From assembly GCA_026367775.1 (NCBI GenBank), contig CP111163.1:1240001-1304000 (forward strand): DNA of 64,000 bases, read 5' to 3'. The notes below the pieces were generated by a model. That model had not been told where the DNA came from and ran no database searches. It saw only the letters and a program-made list of their open reading frames with translations. Origin of the DNA: Exserohilum rostratum (taxonomy: Eukaryota > Ascomycota > Dothideomycetes > Pleosporales > Pleosporaceae). This document shows positions 1-12,269 of the stretch, piece by piece (the first letter of the stretch is position 1; each line of letters starts with the position of its first letter). The position numbers and the translations under genes were made by a program.

Positions 1-1417
1 CGCCATGAAGGTATGCTCCATTGCGAGCCCTGCCGCTCTCTCCCACGCCCGCCATGCTAACCCCGCCCTCTAGGCATGGAAAAAATGCAAGCCGCCATGG
101 CCGTCTACGTCAAGTCGCTCTCGAAGCGTGCAGAAGGCGCCGACAAGGAGAAGCAACTTCCAGGTGGCCATTTGGGCTCCTCCATGGTCACCCACGGCGA
201 GGACTTTGAGCCTGATTCTGAATACGGCACCTGTCTGTCCTGTACGTCGTCACCCGAGTAGCACCATTTCCATACCATGCTAATCACAAGCAGCCCTCGG
301 TCGAGCAAACGAGCGTCTGGCAAGAGTACAAGAGACGTATATCCAGAGTGCAACCTCAACATGGCTAGAGGGCCTCGAGCGCTCTTTGGTCCAGATGAAG
401 GAGTACCAGGTATACCAGCACCCGTGTGACGACATTCATGGCCACCAAAGCTAACTGTCCCTAGGCTGCCCGCAAGAAGCTTGAGACACGTCGCCTGGCC
501 TATGACACGTCACTGGCAAAGATGCAGAAGACTAAGAAGGAAGACTTCCGCATGGAAGAGGAGCTCCGCGCACAAAAAGCAAAGTATGAAGAGACCAGCG
601 AAGAGGTCTTTAGGAGAATGCAGGACATCAAGGAGGCAGAGGTCGACATGGTCCAGGACCTCACCGCTTTCCTTGAAGCAGAGTTGAGCTACTACGACCG
701 CTGTCGTGAGATTCTGCTCAATGTCAAGCGAGAGTGGCCTGTTCAGTAAGCAAATTCCGATCAGCAGATGGTCTAATCAAAAATGCTGACGTACCACACA
801 GGGACAGCAGGTCGGCGCCAGCCCGACCCTCGCGCTCCCGATCCAACACCGCCCACGGTTATGCCGAGCGATTCAATCCGGTCGAGGAAGAACCCGAGCC
901 CGAGGTTCCGCGCATGACCATTCCCAAACTGACCAAGCAACGTAGTCGCTCGCCGGGTCCTAGCAACTCCCCAAACAACTACGCTCTGCGCCCCTCGCTT
1001 AGCCGCACCTCAACCTATGACGATTCAAACAGCCTCCGCGACGAGTCCCCCGCCCGTCGCTTGTCTCGCGCCCCTACCGAGTCGTCTGTCATTTCTTCAG
1101 GTCGCAGCAACCTGCGCCCTGTTCGCCAAACCAGCGGAAACCAGAATACTTTTGCCGATGACTATGACGACGACTATGCGCAATCAAACGGAAATGGCAA
1201 CAGGCGTGACAGATCCCCACCCAGCGCCGACGAATCCATAGGCAGCGCTCGCGGCAGTGTCATGTCCCGAGCAGCAAGCTGGACACAGGCAGAGCAACAA
1301 GGCAACGGAAAGAAGGCGCCTCCGCCACCACCTCCATCGAGGTCAAAGAAGCCGCCGCCACCTCCCCCGCCAATGAAGCGAAGTGCGTTGAGTGAATCTC
1401 AAGTAGCACGCTACTAG
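1..1417 (+). CDS. BAR-domain protein, 5' end cut by window edge
   Basis: Membrane-curvature BAR protein of the endocytic/actin type, partial at its N-terminus. Exons 1-10, 74-241, 294-409, 465-745 and 802-1417 join in one frame; introns begin GTATGC, GTACGT, GTATAC and GTAAGC. The BAR part (exons to about 745) is helical and charged, with segments such as LGRANERLARVQE and MEEELRAQKAKYEETSEEV. The last exon is a low-complexity Ser/Pro/Arg tail ending in two proline runs (about 1315-1375) and stop TAG at 1417. No SH3 domain is visible, unlike Rvs167, so the proline runs are more likely ligands for SH3 proteins. The real start lies upstream of the window. Confidence 0.85.
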
Positions 1418-2768
1418 CCTTCCTTTTCCTTTTTTTTCTCGTTTAACTAACATGCATGTGAATTTTGTAGAGCCCATGTCTTCCTCTGCCAGAGTCACTA
1501 CTTGGTAAAAACAAAGAAATCTCGGCTGTTGGTTTTGAACACGGCTCGGCATGCTCATTGCGTTAGATGGAAAAGAGAGAGAGAGAGAGAGCGAGAAAAG
1601 GCGATTGAAGAAAAAGCGTCTGCGCGTCATTTATTTTGGACTGCAGCGCAGTTCTCTGGGCGTAGCACAATACCTCTTCCCACTTTGCTTTTCCTTTCTT
1701 TTTCTTCCTCCCACTTGTTCAGTATGTCTGTGTATCTATGTTACCCCGTATATCAAAGTCTCAGCGGCGTTTCCGGGTCGGTGATGATGGTGGAACAAAT
1801 GAGTCTAGTGAACCTTTTCAAACTCTTCAAACCTCATGCGGCTTTTTTTCACCTTTTTATCCAATTTCTACTAAATTGCGCATGGGGGTACAGGTTAGAG
1901 GATTTGGCATTTCAAAAAAAAATATCTTAGTTAGAACTTTGCGGGATTTGCTTGAATCTCAGTTAATGAAATCAGAAAAATTATCAAAGCACAAATGTAT
2001 CAGATCTTTCTTTTTTCTTTCTCTTTGTCAACCTTGGACAGACGTGCTTATACGTAGTGAACCAGTTGGTCTTGACACACTTTATGCCCTCCCCTTCAAC
2101 ATTTCACATTTTTTGCCCTTTGGGAACAGGGATCTTTATCTCTATTTCATTCATTCAATCCTCACACCATCATTATCATTATCATTATCGCAGTACGATC
2201 GATGTTAGATAATGAATCAATCATTACTGATGTACAGTACGGTACATTCACATTCAGAATGTATTCGATCTGGATACGATCTGGATACGATCTGGATACG
2301 ATTCAGATACGAGCCCCGAATAGCTACTAAAATCGAGTCGCATCCACTTGTGTCTGTGTCTGTGTGTATACGAGGACTAGCGTGTCTACATTACATGGCG
2401 CAGCAACAGTGATAGGGGAGGAGGAAGAGGGGGTGGCGATGACGAACTCATGGGATGATGTGATGTGGTCGATAAACCTTCGTATATTTTTTTGTTTCTA
2501 TTTTCGTCTAATACCTTGCACACACATACCGAGTTCGGACTGATTGACTGACTGACGGGGGGTTGGGGTACGTAAGCGAACCCTTAAATTTTTTTGTGTT
2601 CTCTCTCGATATGTATGTTATGTCTATGTAGTGTGTGTTTGTGTATGTGACTTTGTGCTTTTGTGATTCTTTCTTTCTAAGAAAATGTGATGGACTCTAT
2701 TTGCGCGTGATATGCGAGAAATGCATAGTGAAAGAGGTGAGTGAGGGCTTGTCGTCAAGTCGAGGTGG
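1418..2768. other. Intergenic region with simple repeats
   Basis: Convergent 3' flank of the BAR and Zn2Cys6 genes. It holds a GA run near 1573-1591, many T-rich runs, an ATTATC repeat near 2170-2190 and the 11-bp tandem repeat at 2266. No credible coding frame was seen; open frames here are low complexity. Confidence 0.6.
2266..2309. repeat. 11-bp tandem repeat, four units
   Basis: Unit CGATCTGGATA is repeated three times exactly and a fourth time with changes (CGATTCAGATA). It lies in non-coding DNA between two converging genes. No function is inferred. Confidence 0.85.
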
Positions 2769-5473
2769 CTATTGCTCGTACTTTTGCGGCTGCTGCTGCG
2801 GCGTTGGGAAATTCCAGTTTTCCTAATGCGGAAACCCATGTTAGCGAATTTGGTTGTTTCCAGAGAAGGACCAGACTGAGCATAAAAAGATAAAAATAGA
2901 AGCGCAGAGAAGAAACACGGAAAAGTACGTACCCATTGCTGCAACCCTCCGTTCGGACTCGCAGTCCCGAATTCGGCATGATGACCCCCTGTATCCACTG
3001 GCACAAAAATGGCGCCAGTGTCCTGAGCGCCGGCACCGCCCATTCCGGCCCATACGTCAAAATCGTCTGGTCCCCCACTGCCGCCGCCTGCACCGGCCCC
3101 ACCCGCACCGTTCAAACTTCCAAGGATGCTGTCAAAATCCACGTTCAAACCGTCCAGTGTGCCAGCTGTAGGCGTTCTTTGTAATTGCCCGTGCAGATTC
3201 GTAGACGACGGCGTGTGCTGATGGCCCGTGCCAAAGCCGGGACTCGTGACGGCGCTGCCAAACGATGTCAAAGGCTGTAACGTCGGATGTTGCTGGGGAG
3301 CAATTTGTTGGCGTTTCTTGTTGAACCCTTTCATGACATAGAAGGCTTCTAGATTTTCTTTTACAGTGAACAAAAGATCTGAACAGCGCTCGCGCACGCC
3401 GACGCCATAGCAATGGCCAAAAATGTGGTCGATAATCGTGGCCATGCGCTCTTTGCGCGGGAGGTCAGGCGTGCGATAAAGTTCGGTCAGGAGAAGCAGC
3501 ACCGCGTGGTATTGCTGGTACGTTGTAGAGTACCAAGCCCAAGGAGAGAGGGAGGGGAGTGTGTCTAAGGTTGCGCCGATTTCCAGTGTGGTGAGGGCAG
3601 CCGTGAGAAGTACATCTCGAAGTCGGTTTTCCGACTCGGATCGTGGCTGAAGGGATGTTTGGGGGAGATGGCGGTAGAGCAGCATGGAGTCGCAGCGCGA
3701 CATGAGCAGAGTGGCGACAAGACCCGCATAACGCTGGATGGGAACGTTGGCGTCCAGATATTGCAGGTACTTGGACTGTATCTGGCGTTTTCTTGCCTCT
3801 ACCCGGGCGCGTAGGTCGTGTAATGTGATGTGCTTGCGATCCATTTCGATCCTGCCGCGGAAGATGAGACGGTGAATCTCATTGCATTCGTATCTTATGA
3901 GTGATAATGTAACGTCCGTCCAACCGTTCCTGGAGGTAGGGTTTTGCTGCCAGCTGGTGCTGCCAAACTCAAAAACATCGTCGTCGACGTTGAGCGGCAG
4001 GGCAATGTCAAAGTCATCTGATCGGATAGATGGATGAGGTCCCTGTGCCTCTGCTGTCTTAAAGTCTAAAAAGCAAATTTGGTACCATAGTAGGGATCGA
4101 ACATGCCGTTGAAGAGGTGTTAAGCTATTAGCTGAGCTATGGCTCAAACGATGAATGCCTATGCATTGTGCTAGACGAACGAGAGCGCCCACGACAACAG
4201 AGGTCGCTCGAGAAATTTGGGCTCGACAAAGGGGTATCTGATATGGTCAGTGTATGTTACATCTTGGCATTGTAGATCAATGACCTACCAAGTAGATGGT
4301 CAAAGCTTGCAAGGTGCGTATATTGGACGTCTTTGCCCAATTGGCGCGAAGCAGCGCCCGTTCAGTGGCTTTTTGTAGCCTCAAAAACAAATCCTCTTTT
4401 GTAATGCCAAACTGCGATTTTGCTTGCAGGGGCGAAACAGATGCAGCTGCAGCCATGCATACAGCCAGTATTAGAGCCGTGCATGAATTTTGATTGGGGC
4501 TTCCAATCTCGATGTTTATCCAGAAGCGTTCAAATAGGCGCTTAAAGGACGGCAGGTGCAAGACATGGGCGAGTGGGCTGACAGCTTCGGCATATCGCTG
4601 GAACAGGGCTTCTGCTTCCATCTTGGTCGGTAGCTGCGGGGGGTCTACATCGTCGTTTTGACGAAGAGACAGCGAGCCACCCAGTAGCAAGTTCAACGAG
4701 GGTGCAAGAGAAGGCATCTGCTCTGCTGATAACAGAGCGGATGTTTGCGATGCCCTTTGGCCTGCGACTGACGAAGACGGCGTATGGCTCTCTGACAAAA
4801 GCTTGCCAAGCTGCACAATATTTCAGTTTGGCTTCAGCGAAAGAGAAAACAGAAAATAGAGGGATGCGAGAGCCGGACAGCAACGCGTAAATGGGGCAGA
4901 AAATACCTCTTCGGCATACTGGGGACGGAAGAATCCAGTGACGTTTTCGCAAATAATCATCCGCCCAATTCGAATGGTGAGGTCCGTCGCAATCTGGTCC
5001 TCGTCGTCATTTTCATCTTCGTAGACATCGTCCTGCGTCACCTCGGGCTCGGCGGGCAGCCTCTCCCAGGCATCCGTCTCAGGCTCGACATCCTGCTGGT
5101 AGGCTTCCCACTCGTAGTCGCGGGGCGGGGTGCCTGGCGTGGTGGTGTCGACCGAATTGGCGTTGTCATGGCCGTCGCCCAGGCTGGCACTGCTCTGGGT
5201 GCGCACGGGTAGGTTCTTTGTCCAATCCGGGACCGAGACGCCGGTGCCACTCTTGCTCTGGGCGCGCTCGCGCTGCTCCCTCTCTTTCTTGCGGGCGGCG
5301 CTCTCAGGGACCGTGATGAAGACACAGTCGCGTCCGAAGGCGGTGCAGTTTTGGCATGGATGCGTCTTGGAGCATCGCGACTTACGGGTGCGGCACTCGA
5401 CACACGAGTTGATGGGGCGTGGATTTCTCCGGCGGACCACACGAGACTGCAAGACCTGTCCTTGTTCTGGCAT
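2769..5473 (-). CDS. Zn2Cys6 transcription factor with fungal-specific TF domain
   Basis: Nuclear DNA-binding regulator of 815 residues. Exons 5473-4907, 4810-4289, 4237-2933 and 2822-2769 keep frame. The zinc cluster near residues 24-52 has C-x2-C-x6-C-x5-C-x2-C-x6-C spacing (starts CVEC, ends GRDC), preceded by an Arg-rich stretch. The middle of the protein (exons 2-3) has the look of the fungal_trans domain, including AEAVSPLAHVLHLPSF and the GALVRLAQCIGIHR segment. The C-terminus is glycine-rich then Gln-rich (PTPQQQPQKYEQ from the last small exon). The last intron (2823-2932) must be removed; reading through it gives a spurious long tail. The target genes cannot be told from sequence. 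Confidence 0.88.
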
Positions 5474-5930
5474 GTCTCACGATCTTCATGTTTGCGCCAT
5501 GGGGTCAGAGGTGGGAGGGTGGCTGAGGTGGTGGAGAAGAGCAGTCGGAAGTCGGCCCGCTGCGACCCCGGCGCCTTTAACACTGGTTGGCCGTGCCGCA
5601 CGTGTTCAGCCTTGTCGGCGGATGACCCTCTTGGCTGCGACTGGGTTACAGCAGACTTTTCGCCGCCGTCGGAGCCATGCAGGTACCGGCCCATCATCTG
5701 ATTGTGTGCAGCGAGGCCTAATGCGCGGCCTACAGACAGGGAAGAGACACACGGCGGCGATCGCGGCCTGGATTGCACCTACTTGAGCTCCTCTATCCGC
5801 CTATGCTACCACTAGCATTTGGGGCCCAACAACGCCAAACACCAAGAACCCTAGCCATGTAGTCCTGCCCAATCCTACATACATACAGGTCACGCTATTG
5901 TCCACACTCAACAGCCATGTCATGAGACGA
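5474..5930. other. Intergenic promoter region
   Basis: Separates the start of the Zn2Cys6 gene from the stop of VPS45, both on the minus strand, so it should contain the promoter of the former. Long open frames here are antisense or GC-driven shadows. No specific site was recognised. Confidence 0.5.
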
Positions 5931-7874
5931 CTATCTTCCCACCTCACGCTTGAGTCGCGCTGCAGCTGATGTTGCAGGCGGCTCAGGCCACGAATCGACC
6001 GCGTCCTCGACCTCTTCCAAAAACGACGTGCTGTTATGCACCGTTGTACCCCCAAGCACTACGCGAACGCCTGGCGAACTGGCATTAACCTGCGCCACCA
6101 TCTTGGCTTCTTCGTATGTCGTGCCACCAACCATGAATATGATGATGTCCTGCGGCTTATCCTTGGTCGACCCGCCACCTTCTACAAACGGATAGACCTG
6201 CTGGCTTAGGCGTCCCTTGATCAGGTCCTGCAGCGTGGCCTCTAGGCGGGGCGAATGTTGTGTGTAAACATTCTCTACACCCTTCAAGCCTTTGAGTCGA
6301 TCTCGCGCACCACCAAAGAAGGAACCGGGCTGGAACAAGTCAGGTACTCCTCCTGCGCCAGTTGTGGCTTGCAGTGAGTCGTGGTAGGCCATGAGCTTTG
6401 TGATGAGGTTGACACGATGCCGCGAGAGCCCGCCCGCTACAGCAAGCAAATCAAGTAGCATAGCAGTTGAGTTCGAAGACGTCTTTGAATAGCGCAAGGC
6501 GTAGATGGCAACCAGCCGTAGCTTGTTGTTCGCCGGCACATTCGGATCCTGTATGATTTTCTGTAAAGACTTGACGTCGTTGGAATGGTTGTCTGTGCAC
6601 GCTAGACTTTGTTCGAGTTCACTGATGTCGAGCAAGCTCTCCTCGCCCACGCGCCTGCTCAGCTCACCAACAAGCGTTACGTGTTTTGTGACATTTCCGG
6701 AGAGCTTACGAAACTCTGGGAAGTCTTCAATGAAGCGTTTCATATCTGCTATCGAGTCGAGCTTCTGAGACCCTTGTTGCTTGGAGGCAAACTGCTCGAC
6801 GTACTCCTTAGCATTCTGCCCTAGGTCACCAAAGTTGAGGTACATGTTCTTCTTGAAGAAAGGGTCCTGGTCTTGCGACAGGACAATCTCCTTGAGCTCG
6901 GGCCGTATGTCGGGCACATGGCGGAGGTCGACTCGTCCATTGTGTATTCCGAGAAGCTCGTGAACCATTGCTTGATACGTCCATTGCGTCAACAGTGGAG
7001 TGACGGGATCGTCCCGGCGATCGACTATGAGGAGAATAGGCGGTGTGTCTGTCTTGCGGAAATCAAACAACTGGTCTTCCTGCGTCATGCGGTACCGGAC
7101 CTCAGTCGCCAGCTTTTTGACGAGCAGACTGTTCTTCTGGTATCGGATCAGGGGCTTCTTCTTGAGCGACAAAAGCAGCGCCATGACGGCCTCGGTCGAC
7201 CGCTGCAACGCATCTTGGTTCCATGAGTCTGGGCTCGTGCTCCATATGCGGTGGTTTGGAAAGCCGAGGTTGAGGGACATGAGGTCAGGGTTGATGACGA
7301 GGAAGTCGGCAAAGTACTCCTGGACGGCGCGCACCACCTCGTGGTCGTCGGCCTCGGCCAGTCGTTCGAGCGAAGACTTTTTGATGATGTTGCTGAAGTC
7401 TGTCGGGATATCAGCATGCGCCCATGATAGGCTAGCGTCAGTCGCAACCAACGTACATATGTTGTATTCGCCGTACTTGGGCTCGCGCAGCTCTTCAATT
7501 AGGGCCTGAATCGACTCGGGCGAGGGCCGCACAAAGCACAAGCAGCGCAGGTGTCGCATCTTCTCCCGCTTCTGGTTGTCCAGACGGCTACCGTAGCATT
7601 AGCCATAGCTCGTGTCACTGGCGGCAGAGGAGCGGTACTCGGTGAGATAGACCTCATGGTTGAGGAGGGCGGATTGCGTCGTCGCCGTCGAGACAATGGG
7701 CACCTATGCCGGGTCAGCTGATTGCATGCAGGCGCTCGGTAGAGCAGACAAACCCACAGTCTCGTTGTCGAGTAGGAGGATCTTCATTTTGGCCGCCGAC
7801 GTGCCTGTGGCTGCATTGTCCCCGGCCGACACCATTTTGGTGATGTAGCCGGAGACGGCCTGGATGACATCCAT
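5931..7874 (-). CDS. VPS45: Vacuolar protein sorting protein VPS45 (Sec1/Munc18 family)
   Basis: SM-family protein that binds Tlg2-type syntaxin and controls SNARE fusion at the trans-Golgi network/endosome. The model has exons 7874-7758, 7703-7639 and 7587-5931, giving 612 residues, the usual Vps45 size. The start MDVIQAVSGYITKM, the NETVPIVSTATTQSALLNHEVYL stretch across the first junction (in two parts), DRLDNQKREKMRHLRCLCF, and the PILLIVDRRDDPVTPLL segment are all typical of the family. Intron 1 begins GTGGGT; intron 2 is 51 bp with a GCTAATG branch site. Stop is TAG at 5931-5933. Housekeeping, no oddities. Confidence 0.95.
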
Positions 7875-8595
7875 GAGGGCGGCTTCTTCTTCTTCTTCTG
7901 CTTCTTGTTGCGGAGCGCTATGCTAGATTGTTACAGAGGTGCAGATTATCCAGGTCGAGGTGTTGCGCGCTCTTGCATGGCGACGCGGTGGGTGCATGGG
8001 GAGCTGGGCTACTAATGATTGGGACGTGGCTCAAGCGCGACCGCCGCAGGTACCTGCCCCCCGCCAAGCTATCTTCACCCCTCTATAGTACGCTCTTCTA
8101 CTCTCCTCACTCACTCACTCTGCTTATTCTATACATCCATGAAAGATAGCTCTACCCAACCTCGCGCGCTCTTGCATGACACCAGAATCCATGAAATCGC
8201 GTGCGTATAACCGGCTGAATAATGTCGAGCGGCTATCTACAAGGACCCTGCGTAATTACCTCATTCCCGCCATGTGCGGGGCATCTCACAAACAAAGTAA
8301 CTTGCCAGTTCCCCGGCGTTTACCTTTCGGGGTTAAAAGGTAAATCGCAGTAGAAGTTAGTCACAGACTGAATGCATTAGTAACCAGATTGCTGCTTTGT
8401 AATTTCAAACAAACATTGTCATTGCACAGCAGTGGGAAAGAGCGTCTCCTGACGTCGTGCCTGCCAACTGTGGAGCTACATATAAATCCATCGTGACGTC
8501 CATTGAACAATCCATCCACATACTCACAAACCCCCATCTTCTACACGATCCAACTTTGATAGCCCGATAAACCAAGACCACCAAAACCATCCAAC
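7875..8595. promoter_or_regulatory. Divergent intergenic region VPS45 / SDR gene
   Basis: Shared upstream region of two divergently transcribed genes. A CT-rich stretch is seen near 8075-8130, and a CACATACTC-type leader just before the SDR start. No further element was recognised. Confidence 0.5.
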
Positions 8596-9714
8596 ATGCC
8601 AAAGCTCTTCATGTACAGCATATGCACCTTCAATACAAGCTGGACTCCCTGCTGACAAGTTACAAGCACCGGCGCGACTGGCTACATTGGAGGTGACGCC
8701 CTCTATGCTGTGGCAAACACTTACCCAGACCTTGAAATCACCGCCCTCGTCCGCAACAGCGACAAAGGCGCAAAAGTCGCTGCACAGTACCCCAAGATCC
8801 GTCTCGTCTATGGCACCCTTGATAGCAGTGACCTCCTTTCCACCGAAGCATCCAATGCCGACATCGTGCTCCACTTGGCCGATTGCGATCATCTAGCCTC
8901 TGCACAAGCCCTGGTCGCTGGTCTGACCCGTAGCGGGCGAAAGTCCCATCTCATCCACGTCTCCGGCACCGGCATTCTTTCATTCGAAGACTTTGATAGC
9001 AACACATACGGCATTAAGCGAGAGAAAGTCTACGACGACTGGGACAACATTACCCAAGTCACCGAGGGTATTCCAGATACAGCAATCCACCGCAATGTTG
9101 ATAAAGTCATCCTTGGCTCTAACGAGGTGTCGGGGGGCAATATCCAGTCTGCCATCGTTTGCCCACCATGCATCTATGGACCAGGCCGTGGTCCCGATAA
9201 CAAGAGGAGTGTACAGGTGTACGATATGGCCAAGTCGACTTTGAAACGATCCAAGGGGTTTGTCGTCGGAGACGGTCTCAACATATGGACTGAAGTTCAC
9301 GTCCAAGATCTCAGCGAAGTGTTCCTTGCATTAGTGACCGCTGCTTTGTCTCCTAACGGTGGAAAGGCCACCTGGAACAAGGAGGGCTACTACTTTACAG
9401 AGAACGGAGAGTTCAGCTGGGGGGATGTTGGTCGTAAAATTGGCGAAATCGCCTTCCAGAAGAAGCTCATCAACCATGAGGGAGTTGACATGGTCACCAA
9501 AGAACAAGCGGATGAAATGAGGCCAGCTGGTAGCTACCTCTGGGGCACAAACTCTCGTTCCAAGGCTATCAGAGCAAGGAAGCTGCTTGGTTGGACCCCC
9601 AAGCAAAAGAGCCTGTTTGATCTGCTTCCAGAAATCGTCGAAGATGAGGCCAAGTTGTTGGGCCGTATTAGGCAGCATGCTGAAGAGGCTGCCGAGGGGC
9701 GTATTATGAAGTAG
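8596..9714 (+). CDS. Extended SDR / NAD-dependent epimerase-like protein
   Basis: NAD(P)-dependent enzyme of 354 residues. A tiny first exon (8596-8612) encodes MPKLF and part of Ile; exon 2 (8667-9714) continues ITGATGYIGGDALYA, so the glycine-rich Rossmann motif TGATGYIGG is split by the intron. The N-terminal half has the SDR pattern (ALVRNSDKGAKV, DIVLHLADCDH, LIHVSGTG, and CPPCIYGPGRG). Atypical extended SDR of fungal NmrA/epimerase-like type; substrate unknown. The intron starts GTACAG and ends ACAAG. The first ATG of the long open frame lies inside exon 2 and is not the start. Confidence 0.85.
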
Positions 9715-10146
9715 AAATGGAAAGACAGCACGCCCGAAACCGGGTGTGATATTAACAAGCTGGAATTTGCCAGTTCGTATCATGGTATTCATTAACCATG
9801 TCAATTGCGGGATCCTGGGCATGTTTTTGTTCCACAATCATGACACCGAAGATCCGTAGCGCAATCGATAAACGATTATACCAAATATCGATGTTTCTGC
9901 GAACTTACCAACCCTGTATTACATGGACTTTTGTGTGTTTTAAATACCTTATGGAGCTAATATCTCTAGTGTCCTCGGATTCGCGTAGTAACTCCTCACC
10001 GCGGACTCATGAGCCTCGGCAAAGCTGTTGTTCCTTACGTCATGCATCCCAACCTCTGCCCTTAACATTGGTTTCCTTTGGTACTCAAATAAGAGAGTTT
10101 ATCACTTTATACGGTACCAAGCAAACGGTTTAATTTTCCAGTCAAA
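9715..10146. other. Intergenic region
   Basis: Holds the 3' flank of the SDR gene and the promoter of the next gene. No element was recognised. Confidence 0.5.
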
Positions 10147-11010
10147 ATGCCTCTCTGCACACTGCATCTGTTGTCCCTTCATAGCGCAACACCAAGCCCC
10201 ATCTTGACATTCCTTTCCGCGCTCAAATCAACCAATGTCTCGCCTCTGGTTGTATCACGCGTCATCCGCTGGATAATTCTCCCTTCCAAGCTTTCCACTG
10301 AGCATTTGCTCGCCCGAAACATCCACTGGGACCTGCTGCTCGTCATACCGGGTACAGAATCTCTCCCCTCTGATCTCGCCAAACACGTCCAACATCATTG
10401 GAGCGTAACCGCCGGCGTCCCCTCACGCCTGATCCAAGACTTTTCCACAAAGAACGACAAGCTCTTACATCCCGATCCTGGCACTGTACCCCAAGCACAA
10501 GCCCACACCGACAAGAAAACGACCCAGTCGAGTCAGAGCCTGGAGCTTAGCGACGAGTTGAACAAATGGATCCAAACATTTGTCAATAGCGGCGTGAAAG
10601 AAGGCAAAGGCGCAGTATCCATGTTCAATCTGCTCGCCTTCAACCCAGGAATGAAAGACGAATACCTCAAATATGGCGCCGCATTCGCAAAATCCATTGG
10701 CTCCAGGCACGGCGGCAACGCCAAAATCGTGGGAAACGCCACACATGTGAATGGGGAGCCCATCACCAAAGCATCAGGAAGCAGTGTTGGTACTAGCGGC
10801 GAGGTTGGTGGCGGCAAAGACGACTGGGATGAGATTGCCCTAGCGCATTACCCTAGCATCTTGCACTTTAGGGATATGCTGGCTAGTGAGGACTACCAGG
10901 AGGTGAATAAGAGACATCGTGTGCCAAGCCTAAGGGATACGTGTATTTTGATGACGAGTGAGATTGCGATTGAGGAGATGTTGAAAGAGGGCAAGGGAGC
11001 GAGGCTGTGA
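10147..11010 (+). CDS. DUF1330-like conserved fungal protein
   Basis: Single-exon gene of 287 residues. The N-terminal half (HWDLLLVIPGTESLP) and the C-terminal half (MFNLLAFNPGMKDEYLKYG, HYPSILHFRDMLASEDYQ) resemble ferredoxin-like dimeric alpha/beta-barrel folds of the DUF1330/EthD group, where the conserved features are a beta-strand with a Y and a following W/F-x-D patch. No catalytic residue can be named. The assignment is from pattern alone. Confidence 0.7.
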   Translation: MPLCTLHLLSLHSATPSPILTFLSALKSTNVSPLVVSRVIRWIILPSKLSTEHLLARNIHWDLLLVIPGTESLPSDLAKHVQHHWSVTAGVPSRLIQDFSTKNDKLLHPDPGTVPQAQAHTDKKTTQSSQSLELSDELNKWIQTFVNSGVKEGKGAVSMFNLLAFNPGMKDEYLKYGAAFAKSIGSRHGGNAKIVGNATHVNGEPITKASGSSVGTSGEVGGGKDDWDEIALAHYPSILHFRDMLASEDYQEVNKRHRVPSLRDTCILMTSEIAIEEMLKEGKGARL

Positions 11011-11216
11011 GATGGATGTTAGTGAGTAATTAGGGAGCGTAAATGAGATAGTGCTTAAAACATGATTTAGATCGACAAGCAAGTAGTATAGCTATACCGT
11101 GATATACTCAAGCTTCAATACCAGCTTAGCCTTCCGCCATTATTTTCTCCTTAGCCTGCAACCACAAAAAAAGGACATCCACACACGACGCTACACCAAA
11201 GCCAATTCTCATTCCA

Positions 11217-12269
11217 TCACCACATTCGTGCCTTTTTCTCCAACACCGTATCAACAGCAACCACCAACTCCTTCAATGTAAACCTACCCATCCCCTCACC
11301 AGGATGTTTCTCCCTCCTATCCCCTTGCTCAAATCTACTCCGCCACCCACCCATCTTCCCACATACCGCAGGCAATGCCCGATTATTCTTCTCCTGCTTC
11401 TCCGCCCACTCCTTAAGTAGCTCCCGCTCCAACTCAACCTTGGTCTTCCAAACCTCCTCATCTTCTCCTTTTACCTTGAGTAAAATGGGGTTGATATGTC
11501 GTTCCGGCTCCTCAACATCCCTTTTTAGCTCTGGTAAAACCGGACTGGTGGGGCTTTCTGGCTCCCCAAGTTCGCCATCTTCCCCAAGTTTCTCTCTTGC
11601 CTCTAGTAGCATTGGACTGGTGGGCTCGTTCTGTTTTTCGATTTCAGAGGCCACGAGCCGACGGTACAGCAGACATGTTGCGCCGTAGCCTTTTCGGATG
11701 CAGCGCGAGCAGGCTGGGTGGGTGCGCGAGCAGGGGAGGGAGAGGACTGTGCATTGGAGGCAGGAGGTTATGCAGACGAGGCTGGGGTCGTTGGGATCGA
11801 AAAGTGGAGAGATATGGGTGGTTGATATGTTGGTGTTGGCGAAGGTGGAAACTGGATTGTAATAAGAACTTGAAGTGTTGAGGGTGGTGGGTGGTGAGAT
11901 TCGTCGGTAAGGGTGGGGTTGTGTGGTTGTTTGCCTGATTGCGGTGTATTTCCTGGTTGTGGGGCTCTCATGAAAGGGTTTTGTGATGGTGGTGTCGGAG
12001 GAGTCGTCGTGACCACAGCCTGATCTTGGACTGTTGAAATCTGGGTTTTTGCGCAGGCCTGGGTCGAAGACGCTGGGCCCAGAGAAAGAAGTATCTGTTG
12101 GAGAGGCCTTGTTGTAAGCTACCGTTGAGCGTCGTGGAGGCGTAGTAGGTGGTGACTCTGCTTCTTGGACTTGGACAGTCACCTTGGTCTCTGTTTCATT
12201 GGTTGAAAAAGCACTTGGCTCTATCGACTTGAGCCATTTCTCAATACTGTGTTGAGTTGTGGACTCCAT
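11217..12269 (-). CDS. Hypothetical protein with degenerate Zn2Cys6-like cysteine cluster
   Basis: Single-exon frame of 350 residues, starting MESTTQHSIEKW. A Ser/Thr/Pro-rich N-terminal half is followed by a cysteine cluster around residues 169-198: C-x2-C-x6-C-x6-C-x2-C-x8-C. That resembles a Zn2Cys6 binuclear cluster, but the basic residues that contact DNA between the second and third cysteines are missing (TVLSLP instead of a K/R-rich run) and the last spacer is longer. The C-terminal part is acidic, with an MLLEAREKLGEDGELG-type charged stretch and repeated (S/N)P(I/M/V)L-type elements. No family is recognised. It could be a diverged regulator or a zinc-binding protein of other function. 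Confidence 0.6.
   Translation of the reverse strand: MESTTQHSIEKWLKSIEPSAFSTNETETKVTVQVQEAESPPTTPPRRSTVAYNKASPTDTSFSGPSVFDPGLRKNPDFNSPRSGCGHDDSSDTTITKPFHESPTTRKYTAIRQTTTQPHPYRRISPPTTLNTSSSYYNPVSTFANTNISTTHISPLFDPNDPSLVCITSCLQCTVLSLPCSRTHPACSRCIRKGYGATCLLYRRLVASEIEKQNEPTSPMLLEAREKLGEDGELGEPESPTSPVLPELKRDVEEPERHINPILLKVKGEDEEVWKTKVELERELLKEWAEKQEKNNRALPAVCGKMGGWRSRFEQGDRREKHPGEGMGRFTLKELVVAVDTVLEKKARMW

Noticed and set aside
5038..5786. Long open frames on both strands over the N-terminal exon of the Zn2Cys6 gene
   Set aside because: They are shadows of the real coding frame in GC-rich DNA.
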